Shown here in pieces: positions 15,950 through 24,246 of a DNA stretch of 42,602 nt. The DNA comes from Muribaculaceae bacterium (GTDB lineage Bacteria > Bacteroidota > Bacteroidia > Bacteroidales > Muribaculaceae), in assembly GCA_017621225.1 (NCBI GenBank), contig JAGATN010000024.1, forward strand, positions 1 through 42,602. Reading direction: 5' to 3'. The position numbers were made by a program, and so were the translations under genes. Numbering within the stretch: position 1 is the stretch's first letter; every line of letters begins with the position of its first letter. Below the pieces are notes generated by a model. It had not been told where the DNA came from. It worked only from the letters and a program-made list of their open reading frames with translations, and did not search any database.

Positions 15950-17548
15950 ATGTATCGCATCATTTACATATTATCAGCTATAATATTGGCGTTGTTGCCG
16001 ATGGCATGCGACGAAAAGTCGGAGTATGATCCTCGCCTTGCAAATATCGCCCGACAATTTGACGACTATAATTGGGATATTACGGCCGACGAAATAGACT
16101 CGCTGTCGCTTGCCGATTTTTCGACACACGCCGACTCAGCTCTTTACATATTGCTATATTGCCGACACCAGCATAACAAGGGCATCACACTGCCGCTCGA
16201 CACGTTGATACCATTTGCATCCGACTATTACTCTACCGGGAAGGAGCCAATGAAAGCCATGATGGCCTGGTATATTCGCGCATGCACATATTTCGACAAC
16301 GGCTACGGAACCGAATCGACATATTATGCAATGAAAATGTATGATTATGCCAAGCAACTTGACAACGATCTGTATATGGCGCGCTTCCATGACATAATGG
16401 GCCATGCCTTGGCATACGGAAGCAAAGAATCGGCCCTAAACTACACACAAGCACTAAAGCATATTCATAAAGCACAACCAAAGTTTGCCTACAACATAAA
16501 ATATTTCTACGATCACGCATATACGGGTTGGGCCCAAGCCGACATTGCCGACAGCGCCCTCGCCGTTTGTAAATTCATGATTCCCATAATCAAGGAAGAC
16601 ACCATAAATTACAACATACAAAAATGGTCGGAAAATTATGCCGTTGCTTATATGCAGGCCCACAAAACGAATCTCGAAGACGCACTAAAAGCATATGATG
16701 AATTAGACTCCATCGGGTTAAAATATGATGCTCAAAGCCCTTATCACCAAGCAATCAAAATGGTGGTAGAGGGAATCACGACCAATAACCACGAACTGCT
16801 CAAAAAAGCAACACAATTCATAAAAGAGCATGGATTCAGCGATGCATTCCAATCGCAACCATATATGAGACGGGAGCATCTAAACGTATTGTCGGAACAA
16901 ACAAAATATTATAATGAGCGAATCGACACGCTTAAAAGCGACAACCACTCGCTGCATAGCAAACTGTTAATAGGCTGTGCCATAACCATCATATTGATAA
17001 TAGCCATAATAATGGCATACCATAGCGCCATACGCCGCAAAGAGAGGCGCCTGCGCGAAAAAATAGAACAGCTTAACGAGCTCAAATTTGACATGGAGAT
17101 GCGCATTGAAGACAAATCGGAAGTAACAAACAAACTGCGCACTCTCACCGACCAACTATATGCCGATCGACTTAAGCAACTTAACAATCTTTGCGATACA
17201 TTTTTCAACCATCGTGAATCGGGCGAAAAAGCCAAGGCGATATTTTATCACGAATTCGAACAACAGATATCGGATCTGGGATCGCAAAAATCAATCGACA
17301 GCATAGAGCATCTGGTAAACGAATGCAAAGACAATCTGATAGTGAAGCTTCGCGACCAACTTCCACAGCTCAAAAAGGCCGACGTAAATCTTCTCATCTA
17401 TATATATGCCGGATTTGCAGCACGTGCCATATGCCTGTTCACAGGCATTAGCAAGGACACATATTACATGCGCAGACGACGCATAAAAGCCCGCATCGAA
17501 AAATCGACCGCACCCGATCGCGAAATGTTCATAGAACAGATGAATTAA
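15950..17548 (+). CDS. Membrane-anchored TPR regulator with C-terminal LuxR-like helix-turn-helix
   Basis: I start at the ATG at 15950, because it gives a lipoprotein-type leader (residues 1-20, LLPMAC lipobox, Cys20). The longer frame begins inside the gapA terminator. Residues about 30-330 are helical and tyrosine/alanine-rich, typical of TPR-like repeats. One membrane span follows at about 339-360 (LLIGCAITIILIIAIIMAYH), then a basic, charged coiled coil. The C-terminal part, about 475-520, reads LKKADVNLLIYIYAGFAARAICLFTGISKDTYYMRRRRIKARI, interrupted here as it resembles LuxR-type HTH domains. The layout suggests a periplasmic sensor linked to a cytoplasmic DNA-binding domain, acting on the barrel gene downstream. 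The target is inferred from position. Confidence 0.72.
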   Translation: MYRIIYILSAIILALLPMACDEKSEYDPRLANIARQFDDYNWDITADEIDSLSLADFSTHADSALYILLYCRHQHNKGITLPLDTLIPFASDYYSTGKEPMKAMMAWYIRACTYFDNGYGTESTYYAMKMYDYAKQLDNDLYMARFHDIMGHALAYGSKESALNYTQALKHIHKAQPKFAYNIKYFYDHAYTGWAQADIADSALAVCKFMIPIIKEDTINYNIQKWSENYAVAYMQAHKTNLEDALKAYDELDSIGLKYDAQSPYHQAIKMVVEGITTNNHELLKKATQFIKEHGFSDAFQSQPYMRREHLNVLSEQTKYYNERIDTLKSDNHSLHSKLLIGCAITIILIIAIIMAYHSAIRRKERRLREKIEQLNELKFDMEMRIEDKSEVTNKLRTLTDQLYADRLKQLNNLCDTFFNHRESGEKAKAIFYHEFEQQISDLGSQKSIDSIEHLVNECKDNLIVKLRDQLPQLKKADVNLLIYIYAGFAARAICLFTGISKDTYYMRRRRIKARIEKSTAPDREMFIEQMN

Positions 17549-17752
17549 CGTAACACATTACAAATCAGCATTATAGTTAATGCATTGACAATCAGCGTGT
17601 TGACGCTTTGTCCTATCAGACACATACATACACTACTGATAACCAATACATTACAAACCAAAAAGTCTCATATTTTCAAGCCTAAAAATTAATCACAGAC
17701 CATAAAGAGTGGATAATTTTGCATCAAAACAAAACGCAAAAAATCACTCTTT

Positions 17753-20614
17753 ATGAAAAGTTTCTTTTTATCGGTTTTGCTTGTCGTATTGGCAATCATA
17801 ACCACAAACGCCCAAAAGCGTTCGGATGCCTCGGCATGGACAATAAGCGGATATGTCACCAATCTAATCACCGGCGAAAATGTCACCGACACGATACTCG
17901 TCGAGCTGATTACGCCCGACAGCGTAGTTGTCAACCGCGCACGTACATACGCATTGACCGGACAATATGCCAATTGGCAATTCGACGTCGGCAACGAATA
18001 CGACTCTTATATAATACGCCTGTCGAATCCCGCGTACGAAACCAACGAAATACCGGTAAAACTAACGCGCGGAAAACGTAAAGTGAAGTTGGGTGCCACC
18101 CCCATACGCCGCCTTACGATAGAGGAGCGCAACCTAATGCTCGGCGAGGTCACCGTAAAAGCCACGAAAATAAAATTTTACAACAAGGGCGACACAGTGG
18201 TATTCAACGCCGACGCCTTCAACATGGCACAAGGCTCCATGCTCGACGAACTCATAGCACAACTTCCCGGAGTGGAAATAAACATAAATGGCGTGATAAA
18301 AGTAAACGGCCGCCCGGTAAATGCATTGTTGCTTAACGGCAAGGACTTTTTCAAAGGCAACCGAGCCGTAATGTTGGAAAATCTGCATTCGTACATGGTG
18401 AAAAATGTGAAAATATACGAAAAAATAGAGCAGGAAGAACGTCAGCGCCATGTCATATCGAACGACAATCTGGTCATGGACATAAACCTCAAAAAGCAAT
18501 TCAACGAGGGAATCATTGCAAATGCATCGGCGGCAGGAGGCAGCAACGAGCGATACGAGCTTCGCGCTTTCGGGTTGATATACAATAACCGCAAACGCTT
18601 GGCAACGTATGCAAGCGCAAACAACATCAACCGCAATCTTAACCCGGGAAGCGACGGCAACTGGAACGAACAACGCAATCAAATGAACCAAACCACCCAA
18701 TCGGCGGGAATGGATTACGGATTGTTCGGCCAACAAAATCGTTACGAAATAAACGGCAACCTGACAGGAACCATAAGCAAGCCTTCAATCGAAGCGGTCA
18801 CCATACAGCAGTCGTTTCTGCCTCAAGGCGATACGTATAACTACTTTTTCAACAATTCAAGCCAGAAGTCATACCATCTTGCTACCGACCACAACCTTAG
18901 ACTACGTTTCGGCGACGCATTGGCCAACAGCATACGTGCTTCGATACAAGGAATGCTCAGCAAGAGCAATGTGCGAATGGATTATGTAAAAGCCCTGTTC
19001 AGCCAATCGCCGGAAGCCGAAGTGACACGCGACAGTCTGATTACCAATTCGAACCTTGCAAATTCGGCCCTCAACCGAATGCTCGAAAACAGGAAATCAC
19101 GTGTTAAAGATGCATCAATAACGGCATCGGCCGACGCACAATTCGCAGTTCGGGGTCGCGACGACGTGTTTGGATTCAATTCGTCATTCTTTGCAAGCAA
19201 CAGACATTACACGTCGAACAATGACTATAAGCTATTCATAGCCGCCGAGCCAAGCCAAATCACCGATAAAGAGAATCGCGCCCCTAACAGCAACGTAAAT
19301 GCCGTAGGCAGTGCTTACTACGACCTCAATTTCAACAACCATCTTTCAATGACTGCCAGATATCGCATATATCATTCGCACAGCAATAGCACAAACGACT
19401 GGTATGTCGCAGACCATATGCCACAAACGGTTTCGATGGCCGAGGAGGTAATGCGTCAACTTGACCCGGTAAACAGCTACCATACCAGAAGCTCGAGCAC
19501 TGACCAACATCCGTCGCTGCTGCTGAAGTACTATTATACCCGTAAGTTTGAGAATCAAGATGACGGATACTTCTATATGCATGCCTCGGCATCGCCCATA
19601 TTCCGAAATTCGAACCTGATATATACCGGATTCAACGATTTCAACCTCAAAAAGAATTTCGTGTTGCCCAACGCCGACGTGCTCGTACAATTCACCTCGC
19701 ACCGCAACTATCATTACCTCGACTTGAAGTATCGATTGAACACTTACGACCCGTCATTGCTTAACATGGTAGACCTCACACTGACATCCGATCCCCTAAA
19801 CCATCACAAAGGCAACCCCGACCTGAAATGCAGCACGACGCACCATTTCGAAGCCAACTATCGCGCCGACGGATTGTCTCGCGAACGCGGAATGTGGATT
19901 TCAGCCCAATTAATGTACGAATTTACCCGCAACGCCTCGGCATCAGCCAAATTTTACGACCGCACCACCGGCATAAACACCATAACTCCGATTAATGTCA
20001 ACGGCAACGGCTTTGCATCGGCACGCTCCGACCTCAACATACCCCTTACTCACGATCGTGCACTGACATTCGGCACCACCGCTTACTATCGATATTCACG
20101 AAATGCCGACGTAATTACCGAATCAGGCATGGAAACGCCCGTGAAAAGCATAGTAAACACCCAAAGCACATGGAACATACTATCGCTTGAATACACCTTC
20201 GGACGACATCGCATAAAGGCTCGTGGAGAAATGAATTACAGCCATCTCTCAAGTGCGCGCATGAACATCCAAAACATGGACATATTCGAATACTCGTATG
20301 GCATAAACGGAATGGCCACGCTACCCTTGAATTTTCAAATATCATCCGACATATTCATGCATTCCAACCGAGGATATAACGACAATTCAATGAACATAAA
20401 TTCGCTTGTCTGGAATGCCTCATTGGGCAAATCGATAGCAAAAGGCAAAGTGATACTGAAGCTCGAAGCGTTCGACATACTCGGCAAAATAAAGCGTACC
20501 CGCGTGCAACTCAATGCCCAAGGCCGCACCGAGACATTTACGAACACGCTGCCACGCTACGTAATGCTATACGTACAGTACAATTTCAATCATAAGCCCG
20601 CCAATAAACATTGA
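17753..20614 (+). CDS. Outer-membrane beta-barrel protein with carboxypeptidase-like plug region
   Basis: A 953-residue exported protein. Residues 1-20 are a signal peptide ending TTNAQ. Residues about 28-105 form a CarboxypepD_reg-like beta-sandwich (TISGYVTNLITGENVTD), then a plug-like domain (LDELIAQLPGVEINING, VNGRPVNALLLNGKDFF) and a C-terminal barrel of the OMP_b-brl type with many aromatic, asparagine-rich strands. It resembles TonB-dependent receptors, but I see no clear TonB box and no SusD partner nearby. A -7-like box (TAATTTTG, 17714-17721) lies upstream without a good -33. The last 70 residues are paralogous to the gene cut at the right edge. Confidence 0.85.
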   Translation: MKSFFLSVLLVVLAIITTNAQKRSDASAWTISGYVTNLITGENVTDTILVELITPDSVVVNRARTYALTGQYANWQFDVGNEYDSYIIRLSNPAYETNEIPVKLTRGKRKVKLGATPIRRLTIEERNLMLGEVTVKATKIKFYNKGDTVVFNADAFNMAQGSMLDELIAQLPGVEININGVIKVNGRPVNALLLNGKDFFKGNRAVMLENLHSYMVKNVKIYEKIEQEERQRHVISNDNLVMDINLKKQFNEGIIANASAAGGSNERYELRAFGLIYNNRKRLATYASANNINRNLNPGSDGNWNEQRNQMNQTTQSAGMDYGLFGQQNRYEINGNLTGTISKPSIEAVTIQQSFLPQGDTYNYFFNNSSQKSYHLATDHNLRLRFGDALANSIRASIQGMLSKSNVRMDYVKALFSQSPEAEVTRDSLITNSNLANSALNRMLENRKSRVKDASITASADAQFAVRGRDDVFGFNSSFFASNRHYTSNNDYKLFIAAEPSQITDKENRAPNSNVNAVGSAYYDLNFNNHLSMTARYRIYHSHSNSTNDWYVADHMPQTVSMAEEVMRQLDPVNSYHTRSSSTDQHPSLLLKYYYTRKFENQDDGYFYMHASASPIFRNSNLIYTGFNDFNLKKNFVLPNADVLVQFTSHRNYHYLDLKYRLNTYDPSLLNMVDLTLTSDPLNHHKGNPDLKCSTTHHFEANYRADGLSRERGMWISAQLMYEFTRNASASAKFYDRTTGINTITPINVNGNGFASARSDLNIPLTHDRALTFGTTAYYRYSRNADVITESGMETPVKSIVNTQSTWNILSLEYTFGRHRIKARGEMNYSHLSSARMNIQNMDIFEYSYGINGMATLPLNFQISSDIFMHSNRGYNDNSMNINSLVWNASLGKSIAKGKVILKLEAFDILGKIKRTRVQLNAQGRTETFTNTLPRYVMLYVQYNFNHKPANKH

Positions 20615-20633
20615 TAAAGTTAATAAATTCCTG

Positions 20634-20671
20634 TGTGCCCCCCGTTTATTTCGCGACGGGGGCACATTTTT
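20634..20671 (+). terminator. Rho-independent terminator after the barrel gene
   Basis: TGTGCCCCCCGT pairs with ACGGGGGCACA (one bulged C) around a 10-base loop and is followed by five T residues. It begins 20 bases after the stop codon. Confidence 0.88.
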
Positions 20672-20788
20672 GTTAACATACATATGATATTAGCAAAAAT
20701 ATTGTGTAATTTTGCCAAGTCGCATCGGCGTTGTCGCTGCGACGTAAGTGTAATTTAACAGTAATCACATAATCAAATTTTTTCAGCT

Positions 20789-21442
20789 ATGGACGACAGC
20801 CTGTTACCGTTTGCATTCATCTGTCTGACCTCATTCTTCACACTTACAAATCCACTCGGCACCATGCCCGTGTTTCTTTCAATGACAAAAGGACTCGACA
20901 ATGACGAGCGAAAAAACATTGTGAAACGCGCCACCATAATATCATTCGTAATCCTCATAATATTCACCATAGCCGGTCAGTTTTTGTTTACGCTGTTCGG
21001 CATCTCGACAAACGGATTTCGCATAGCGGCAGGCTTCATAATAATGAAAATAGGCTTCGACATGCTTCAGGCCCAATACTCAAACACCAAGCTGAAGGAG
21101 GAGGAAGTGAAGGTATACGCCAACGACATATCGATAACTCCGCTATCCATCCCCATGCTGTGCGGCCCCGGAGCCATTGCCAACGGCATCATGCTTATGG
21201 ACGATGCCAACACGATGCCCATGAAAATTACGCTCGTGGCAAGCATCGCGCTCATCTATCTGCTGACGTACATAATATTGCGCGCATCCACGAAGCTGCT
21301 GGCCATTCTCGGCGAAACGGGCAACAACGTGATGATGCGACTCATGGGCCTGATTCTTATGGTGATAGCCGTAGAGTGCTTTGTAGGCGGCGTAAAGCCC
21401 ATACTCATCGACATAATAAAGACAGGCAACGGCCTGCTGTAA
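20789..21442 (+). CDS. MarC-family inner-membrane protein
   Basis: A 217-residue protein with six hydrophobic segments. MarC-family features are FTLTNPLGTMPVFLSMT near the N-terminus, GFRIAAGFIIMKIGFDML, ITPLSIPMLCGPGAI, and the C-terminal MMRLMGLILMVIAVECFVGG. The family was named from the mar locus of E. coli, but its transport function is not established. It is preceded by a -7-like TAATTTTG (20707-20714) and stands alone, convergent with the DUF4038 gene, whose stop is 15 bases away. Confidence 0.88.
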   Translation: MDDSLLPFAFICLTSFFTLTNPLGTMPVFLSMTKGLDNDERKNIVKRATIISFVILIIFTIAGQFLFTLFGISTNGFRIAAGFIIMKIGFDMLQAQYSNTKLKEEEVKVYANDISITPLSIPMLCGPGAIANGIMLMDDANTMPMKITLVASIALIYLLTYIILRASTKLLAILGETGNNVMMRLMGLILMVIAVECFVGGVKPILIDIIKTGNGLL

Positions 21443-21456
21443 TACGCGCGTCCGGT

Positions 21457-22893
21457 TTAACGCGAGTAAGGCTTTCCGGGCGCGGGATATTTCTTTGAAG
21501 CATCGTCGAGCACAAGAACCCAATCGACCATTTCGCCCGCATCAGGCGAAACGAACGTGCGGTCGGCATCATTGTCATACACACCTATGCTTTTGGCCTT
21601 GCCCGTTCGCGGATCGTACCACCATGCACGCACTTTCGTAGCTCGAACGGCATCCTTGCTAACCGTAAACGGGCGTCCTACGGGGGCATAAACCATTGCA
21701 TACGTACGATCTTCGTCGCCCGTAGCACAAAAACGATACCTTCCCCGTCCGGGCATGGAGGTAGCCACGTCGCCCTTCACCAATACATATTCGGTGGCGG
21801 GAACTCTCGAGAAATAAGGCCGCGATTCGATCAGACGCCTGCCATGTATCATCTGCGACGACCCCGGCTGAGACAGGGCTTCTTGCCACGTCATCAACGG
21901 AGCGTTAACTCCATACGACTTCGAGGGGTCATACATCTGCCATATGGAATGATGGCCATAGGTGTGCCCGCAAGCGCCCGAAAACAAATCCCAATAAAGC
22001 GGACGGCGCACGTCGGACGAAATGGAATGTCCTCTCCTGTCGGCCTTAAACGCCACGGGGTGATCCTCATAAAGCGGCTCACCGTCTATGACAGGCTTCG
22101 ATGGCGACAACCGATAATCATCGTACGTCTTTGAATAGCTCTCAAACTCCACTTCATGGCCGTTTTGACGCATATTGAAGTCAAGCCAGTCATCGTTATG
22201 AAAAAACTGCGACGATCCGCACCAACCGGTGGAATGATACGTCATGAGGTGCGCGCCTCCATCACCGGCACGCAATCCGCGCGCCATGGCACGAATCATC
22301 TCTTTCTGATTTTCGTTTTCGGGGTTTCGGTCGCCACCCAATATCCATATCAGATTCGCATCCTTATAACGCTGCCCCAGAAAGCGGCCGTAACGCTCGG
22401 CATTCTCGACATCGAACGTCGGACGGCTACCATCGTGCCAATATCGGCCCCACGTGGGCAAAAACCCTATGCATAGGCCCAATTCATTGGCGCGATTGAC
22501 AATGTAGTCCACGTGATCCCAATAATCGTTGTTAGAGCCGGCTTTTACGGCAGGACGCGAGGGATCGCCATCCTCAAGAGGCAAAAATCCGTAGGCATTA
22601 GGCACCGACAGCCCGTCAAGCTCGGCCAATGCCACGGCCTGAATCACCGTAAAGCCCTTCGAGGCCCTGTCGGAGAGATAGCGATCGGCTTCTTCGCGCG
22701 ACAATTTATGAAACAGTTCCCAAGCTGTATCGCCAAGATAGAAAAACGGCCGGCCGTCGGAATATTGCAAAAATCGATTATTGTCCGAAATTCTTATGCT
22801 ACACGCCTTCGAGCCGTCGGCGGCTGAGAGCGCAGTTGCCCCGGCAAGTATGACGCACGCTATGGCAAGCCGTAGAATGCCTATTTTACTCAT
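21457..22893 (-). CDS. Secreted DUF4038-type glycoside hydrolase (GH140-like)
   Basis: A 478-residue exported enzyme with a signal peptide (residues about 1-25, ending LSAADG). It has the DUF4038 TIM-barrel pattern: [22 protein letters not shown], the acid/base candidate Asp188 in LGGDRNP and the nucleophile candidate Glu272 in VIDGEPLYE. The final 90 residues form a DUF5060/collagen-binding-like C-terminal beta-domain ([16 protein letters not shown]). A characterised GH140 relative in Bacteroides removes apiose from rhamnogalacturonan II. The substrate here is not certain. It is 11 bases downstream of the EEP gene, and the two form an operon. Confidence 0.85.
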   Translation of the reverse strand: MSKIGILRLAIACVILAGATALSAADGSKACSIRISDNNRFLQYSDGRPFFYLGDTAWELFHKLSREEADRYLSDRASKGFTVIQAVALAELDGLSVPNAYGFLPLEDGDPSRPAVKAGSNNDYWDHVDYIVNRANELGLCIGFLPTWGRYWHDGSRPTFDVENAERYGRFLGQRYKDANLIWILGGDRNPENENQKEMIRAMARGLRAGDGGAHLMTYHSTGWCGSSQFFHNDDWLDFNMRQNGHEVEFESYSKTYDDYRLSPSKPVIDGEPLYEDHPVAFKADRRGHSISSDVRRPLYWDLFSGACGHTYGHHSIWQMYDPSKSYGVNAPLMTWQEALSQPGSSQMIHGRRLIESRPYFSRVPATEYVLVKGDVATSMPGRGRYRFCATGDEDRTYAMVYAPVGRPFTVSKDAVRATKVRAWWYDPRTGKAKSIGVYDNDADRTFVSPDAGEMVDWVLVLDDASKKYPAPGKPYSR

Positions 22894-22904
22894 ACGTATG
22901 TCAA

Positions 22905-23939
22905 TCAGTCTTTCAGAATGAATTTAACGAACACGCCCTTATGGTCGGTGGGCCATACGCCCAACGGCTCGATGAACGTGTCGGAGGTCTGTTCTTCGTA
23001 TCGCTTGCCCCGCTTCATCGACTCTTTCGGGCCTACGATGACCGCTTCGACGGGATGCATGTCGCGACGCGGATAATAGAACAGATAGTCAATGCGATCG
23101 CGCTCATCGGCTTCAGGTGCCCATGAAAGCTTTGAAATATTAACGTGAGGATTGTACGACGGATATGTGTAGCCGGGATGCGTCACAGGATCGGGATGCA
23201 CTATTCGATACGCATCCATATATCCGGCGTCGCGCAGCAAAGCCGTACAAGGCCAATCGATCACTACGCCATGATGGTCGGCCATATCGCGCGTGGCTTC
23301 CGTCCAGTCGAGCCCCGACGGTTCGTTGAAATCGCCCCCGAAAAATACGATTCGCCCGGCTGCCACCTCTTTTGCGGCATCGTCGATAAACGCCTTTATC
23401 TCCTCATCGCGAAACGACTTGTTGTTTCTGCTTATTATCGAATCGACATTGGTTAGCGGCTCCGGCATGCGTTTCCAGGTATTGCCGTCATAGCCACGCA
23501 CTTCGTAATAAGTATCGTTTTGATAGTCGAGGTGTCCGGTATATACGGTCACGGGGCGTCCGTGCACGTTAGAGCGCAATTTGTACACGGTTCCGTGGTC
23601 GCCGTGAATGGGATATACGGTGCTGCTGTCGGTTATGGCGTGTCGGCTCAAAAGGCCCGAATCGTATGAATAGAACGAATAATATTTTTCGCCGCGCTTG
23701 GCGAGAGCATCGACTATGCGATCGCAAAAGCGCGTGTCGTGGTAGTTTCGCGGTTCGCTGAGCGTCACGAAGTCAGGCTTCAAACGAGCTATTTCATCGG
23801 CAATGGCCTCAAAACCGCCATCCACCACCGTGCCTTCTTGCCATATGTTGAACTGAAATACAGATATCTCCTTAGGCGATTTGCCCAAAGCATCAAATGC
23901 CGTAAACAAAAGCAATACCCAAACTAACAATTTATTCAT
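22905..23939 (-). CDS. Secreted endonuclease/exonuclease/phosphatase-family enzyme
   Basis: A 344-residue protein with a signal peptide (about 1-19). It shows the metal-dependent phosphoesterase motifs of the EEP superfamily in order: [15 protein letters not shown] (metal-binding Glu), [23 protein letters not shown] and WPTDHKGV with the final Asp-His. Exported members cleave phosphodiesters such as sphingomyelin, inositol phosphates or DNA. Sequence alone does not decide between them. It is transcribed with the DUF4038 glycosidase, so it may remove phosphate groups from the same extracellular glycan or lipid. Confidence 0.85.
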   Translation of the reverse strand: MNKLLVWVLLLFTAFDALGKSPKEISVFQFNIWQEGTVVDGGFEAIADEIARLKPDFVTLSEPRNYHDTRFCDRIVDALAKRGEKYYSFYSYDSGLLSRHAITDSSTVYPIHGDHGTVYKLRSNVHGRPVTVYTGHLDYQNDTYYEVRGYDGNTWKRMPEPLTNVDSIISRNNKSFRDEEIKAFIDDAAKEVAAGRIVFFGGDFNEPSGLDWTEATRDMADHHGVVIDWPCTALLRDAGYMDAYRIVHPDPVTHPGYTYPSYNPHVNISKLSWAPEADERDRIDYLFYYPRRDMHPVEAVIVGPKESMKRGKRYEEQTSDTFIEPLGVWPTDHKGVFVKFILKD

Positions 23940-24002
23940 AATGCAACTTCAAATTAATATTCAGCACAAAAAATATACGAATATACTTCTTTTCAATGAC
24001 AT

Positions 24003-24037
24003 AACAAAAGCGAACCCTGATTTTCATCAAGATTCGC
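24003..24037 (-). terminator. Terminator of the tRNA-Ala transcript
   Basis: On the minus strand GCGAATCTTGAT pairs with ATCAGGGTTCGC around a GAAA loop, with two G-U pairs, and is followed by TTTTGTT. It starts 4 bases after the CCA end of the tRNA. Confidence 0.8.
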
Positions 24038-24040
24038 CGT

Positions 24041-24117
24041 TGGTGGAGCATAGCGGACTCGAACCGCTCACCTCGACACTGCCAGTGTCGCGCTCTAGCC
24101 AGATGAGCTAATGCCCC
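24041..24117 (-). tRNA. tRNA-Ala (anticodon GGC)
   Basis: A 77-base cloverleaf including an encoded CCA end. The acceptor stem GGGGCAT/ATGCTCC contains the G3-U70 wobble pair that identifies alanine tRNAs. The anticodon arm CGACA-CTGGCAG-TGTCG gives anticodon GGC, reading GCC and GCU. The T arm is GAGCG-GTTCGAGTC-CGCT type, with the canonical GTTCGA. It has its own promoter and terminator. Confidence 0.96.
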
Positions 24118-24131
24118 AACTTTTAACGACA

Positions 24132-24163
24132 CAAAGGTAAGGCTTTTAATTCATTCCCACAAA
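24132..24163 (-). promoter_or_regulatory. Promoter of tRNA-Ala
   Basis: On the minus strand TTTG (24163-24160), a 20-base spacer and TACCTTTG (24139-24132) match the consensus. The tRNA 5' end is 14 bases beyond the -7 box. Confidence 0.85.
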
Positions 24164-24170
24164 TTTTTTG

Positions 24171-24205
24171 CCGAGTTTTCATTTGAAATCGTGATGGGAA
24201 CTCGG
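24171..24205. other. Hairpin downstream of the GH92 gene
   Basis: CCGAGTT pairs with AACTCGG across a 21-base loop, with a possible extension (TTC/GGG). It lies 42 bases past the GH92 stop and just upstream of the tRNA promoter. It could end GH92 transcription, although no T tract follows on the minus strand. Confidence 0.4.
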
Positions 24206-24246
24206 AAATGCGCCCCATTGTGGTGTCGTTTCTAAGTTCTCCGACC

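Noticed and set aside
17753-20614. SusC-like TonB-dependent transporter with SusD partner
   Set aside because: There is a plug-like part, but no TonB box was recognised and the next gene is MarC, not SusD.
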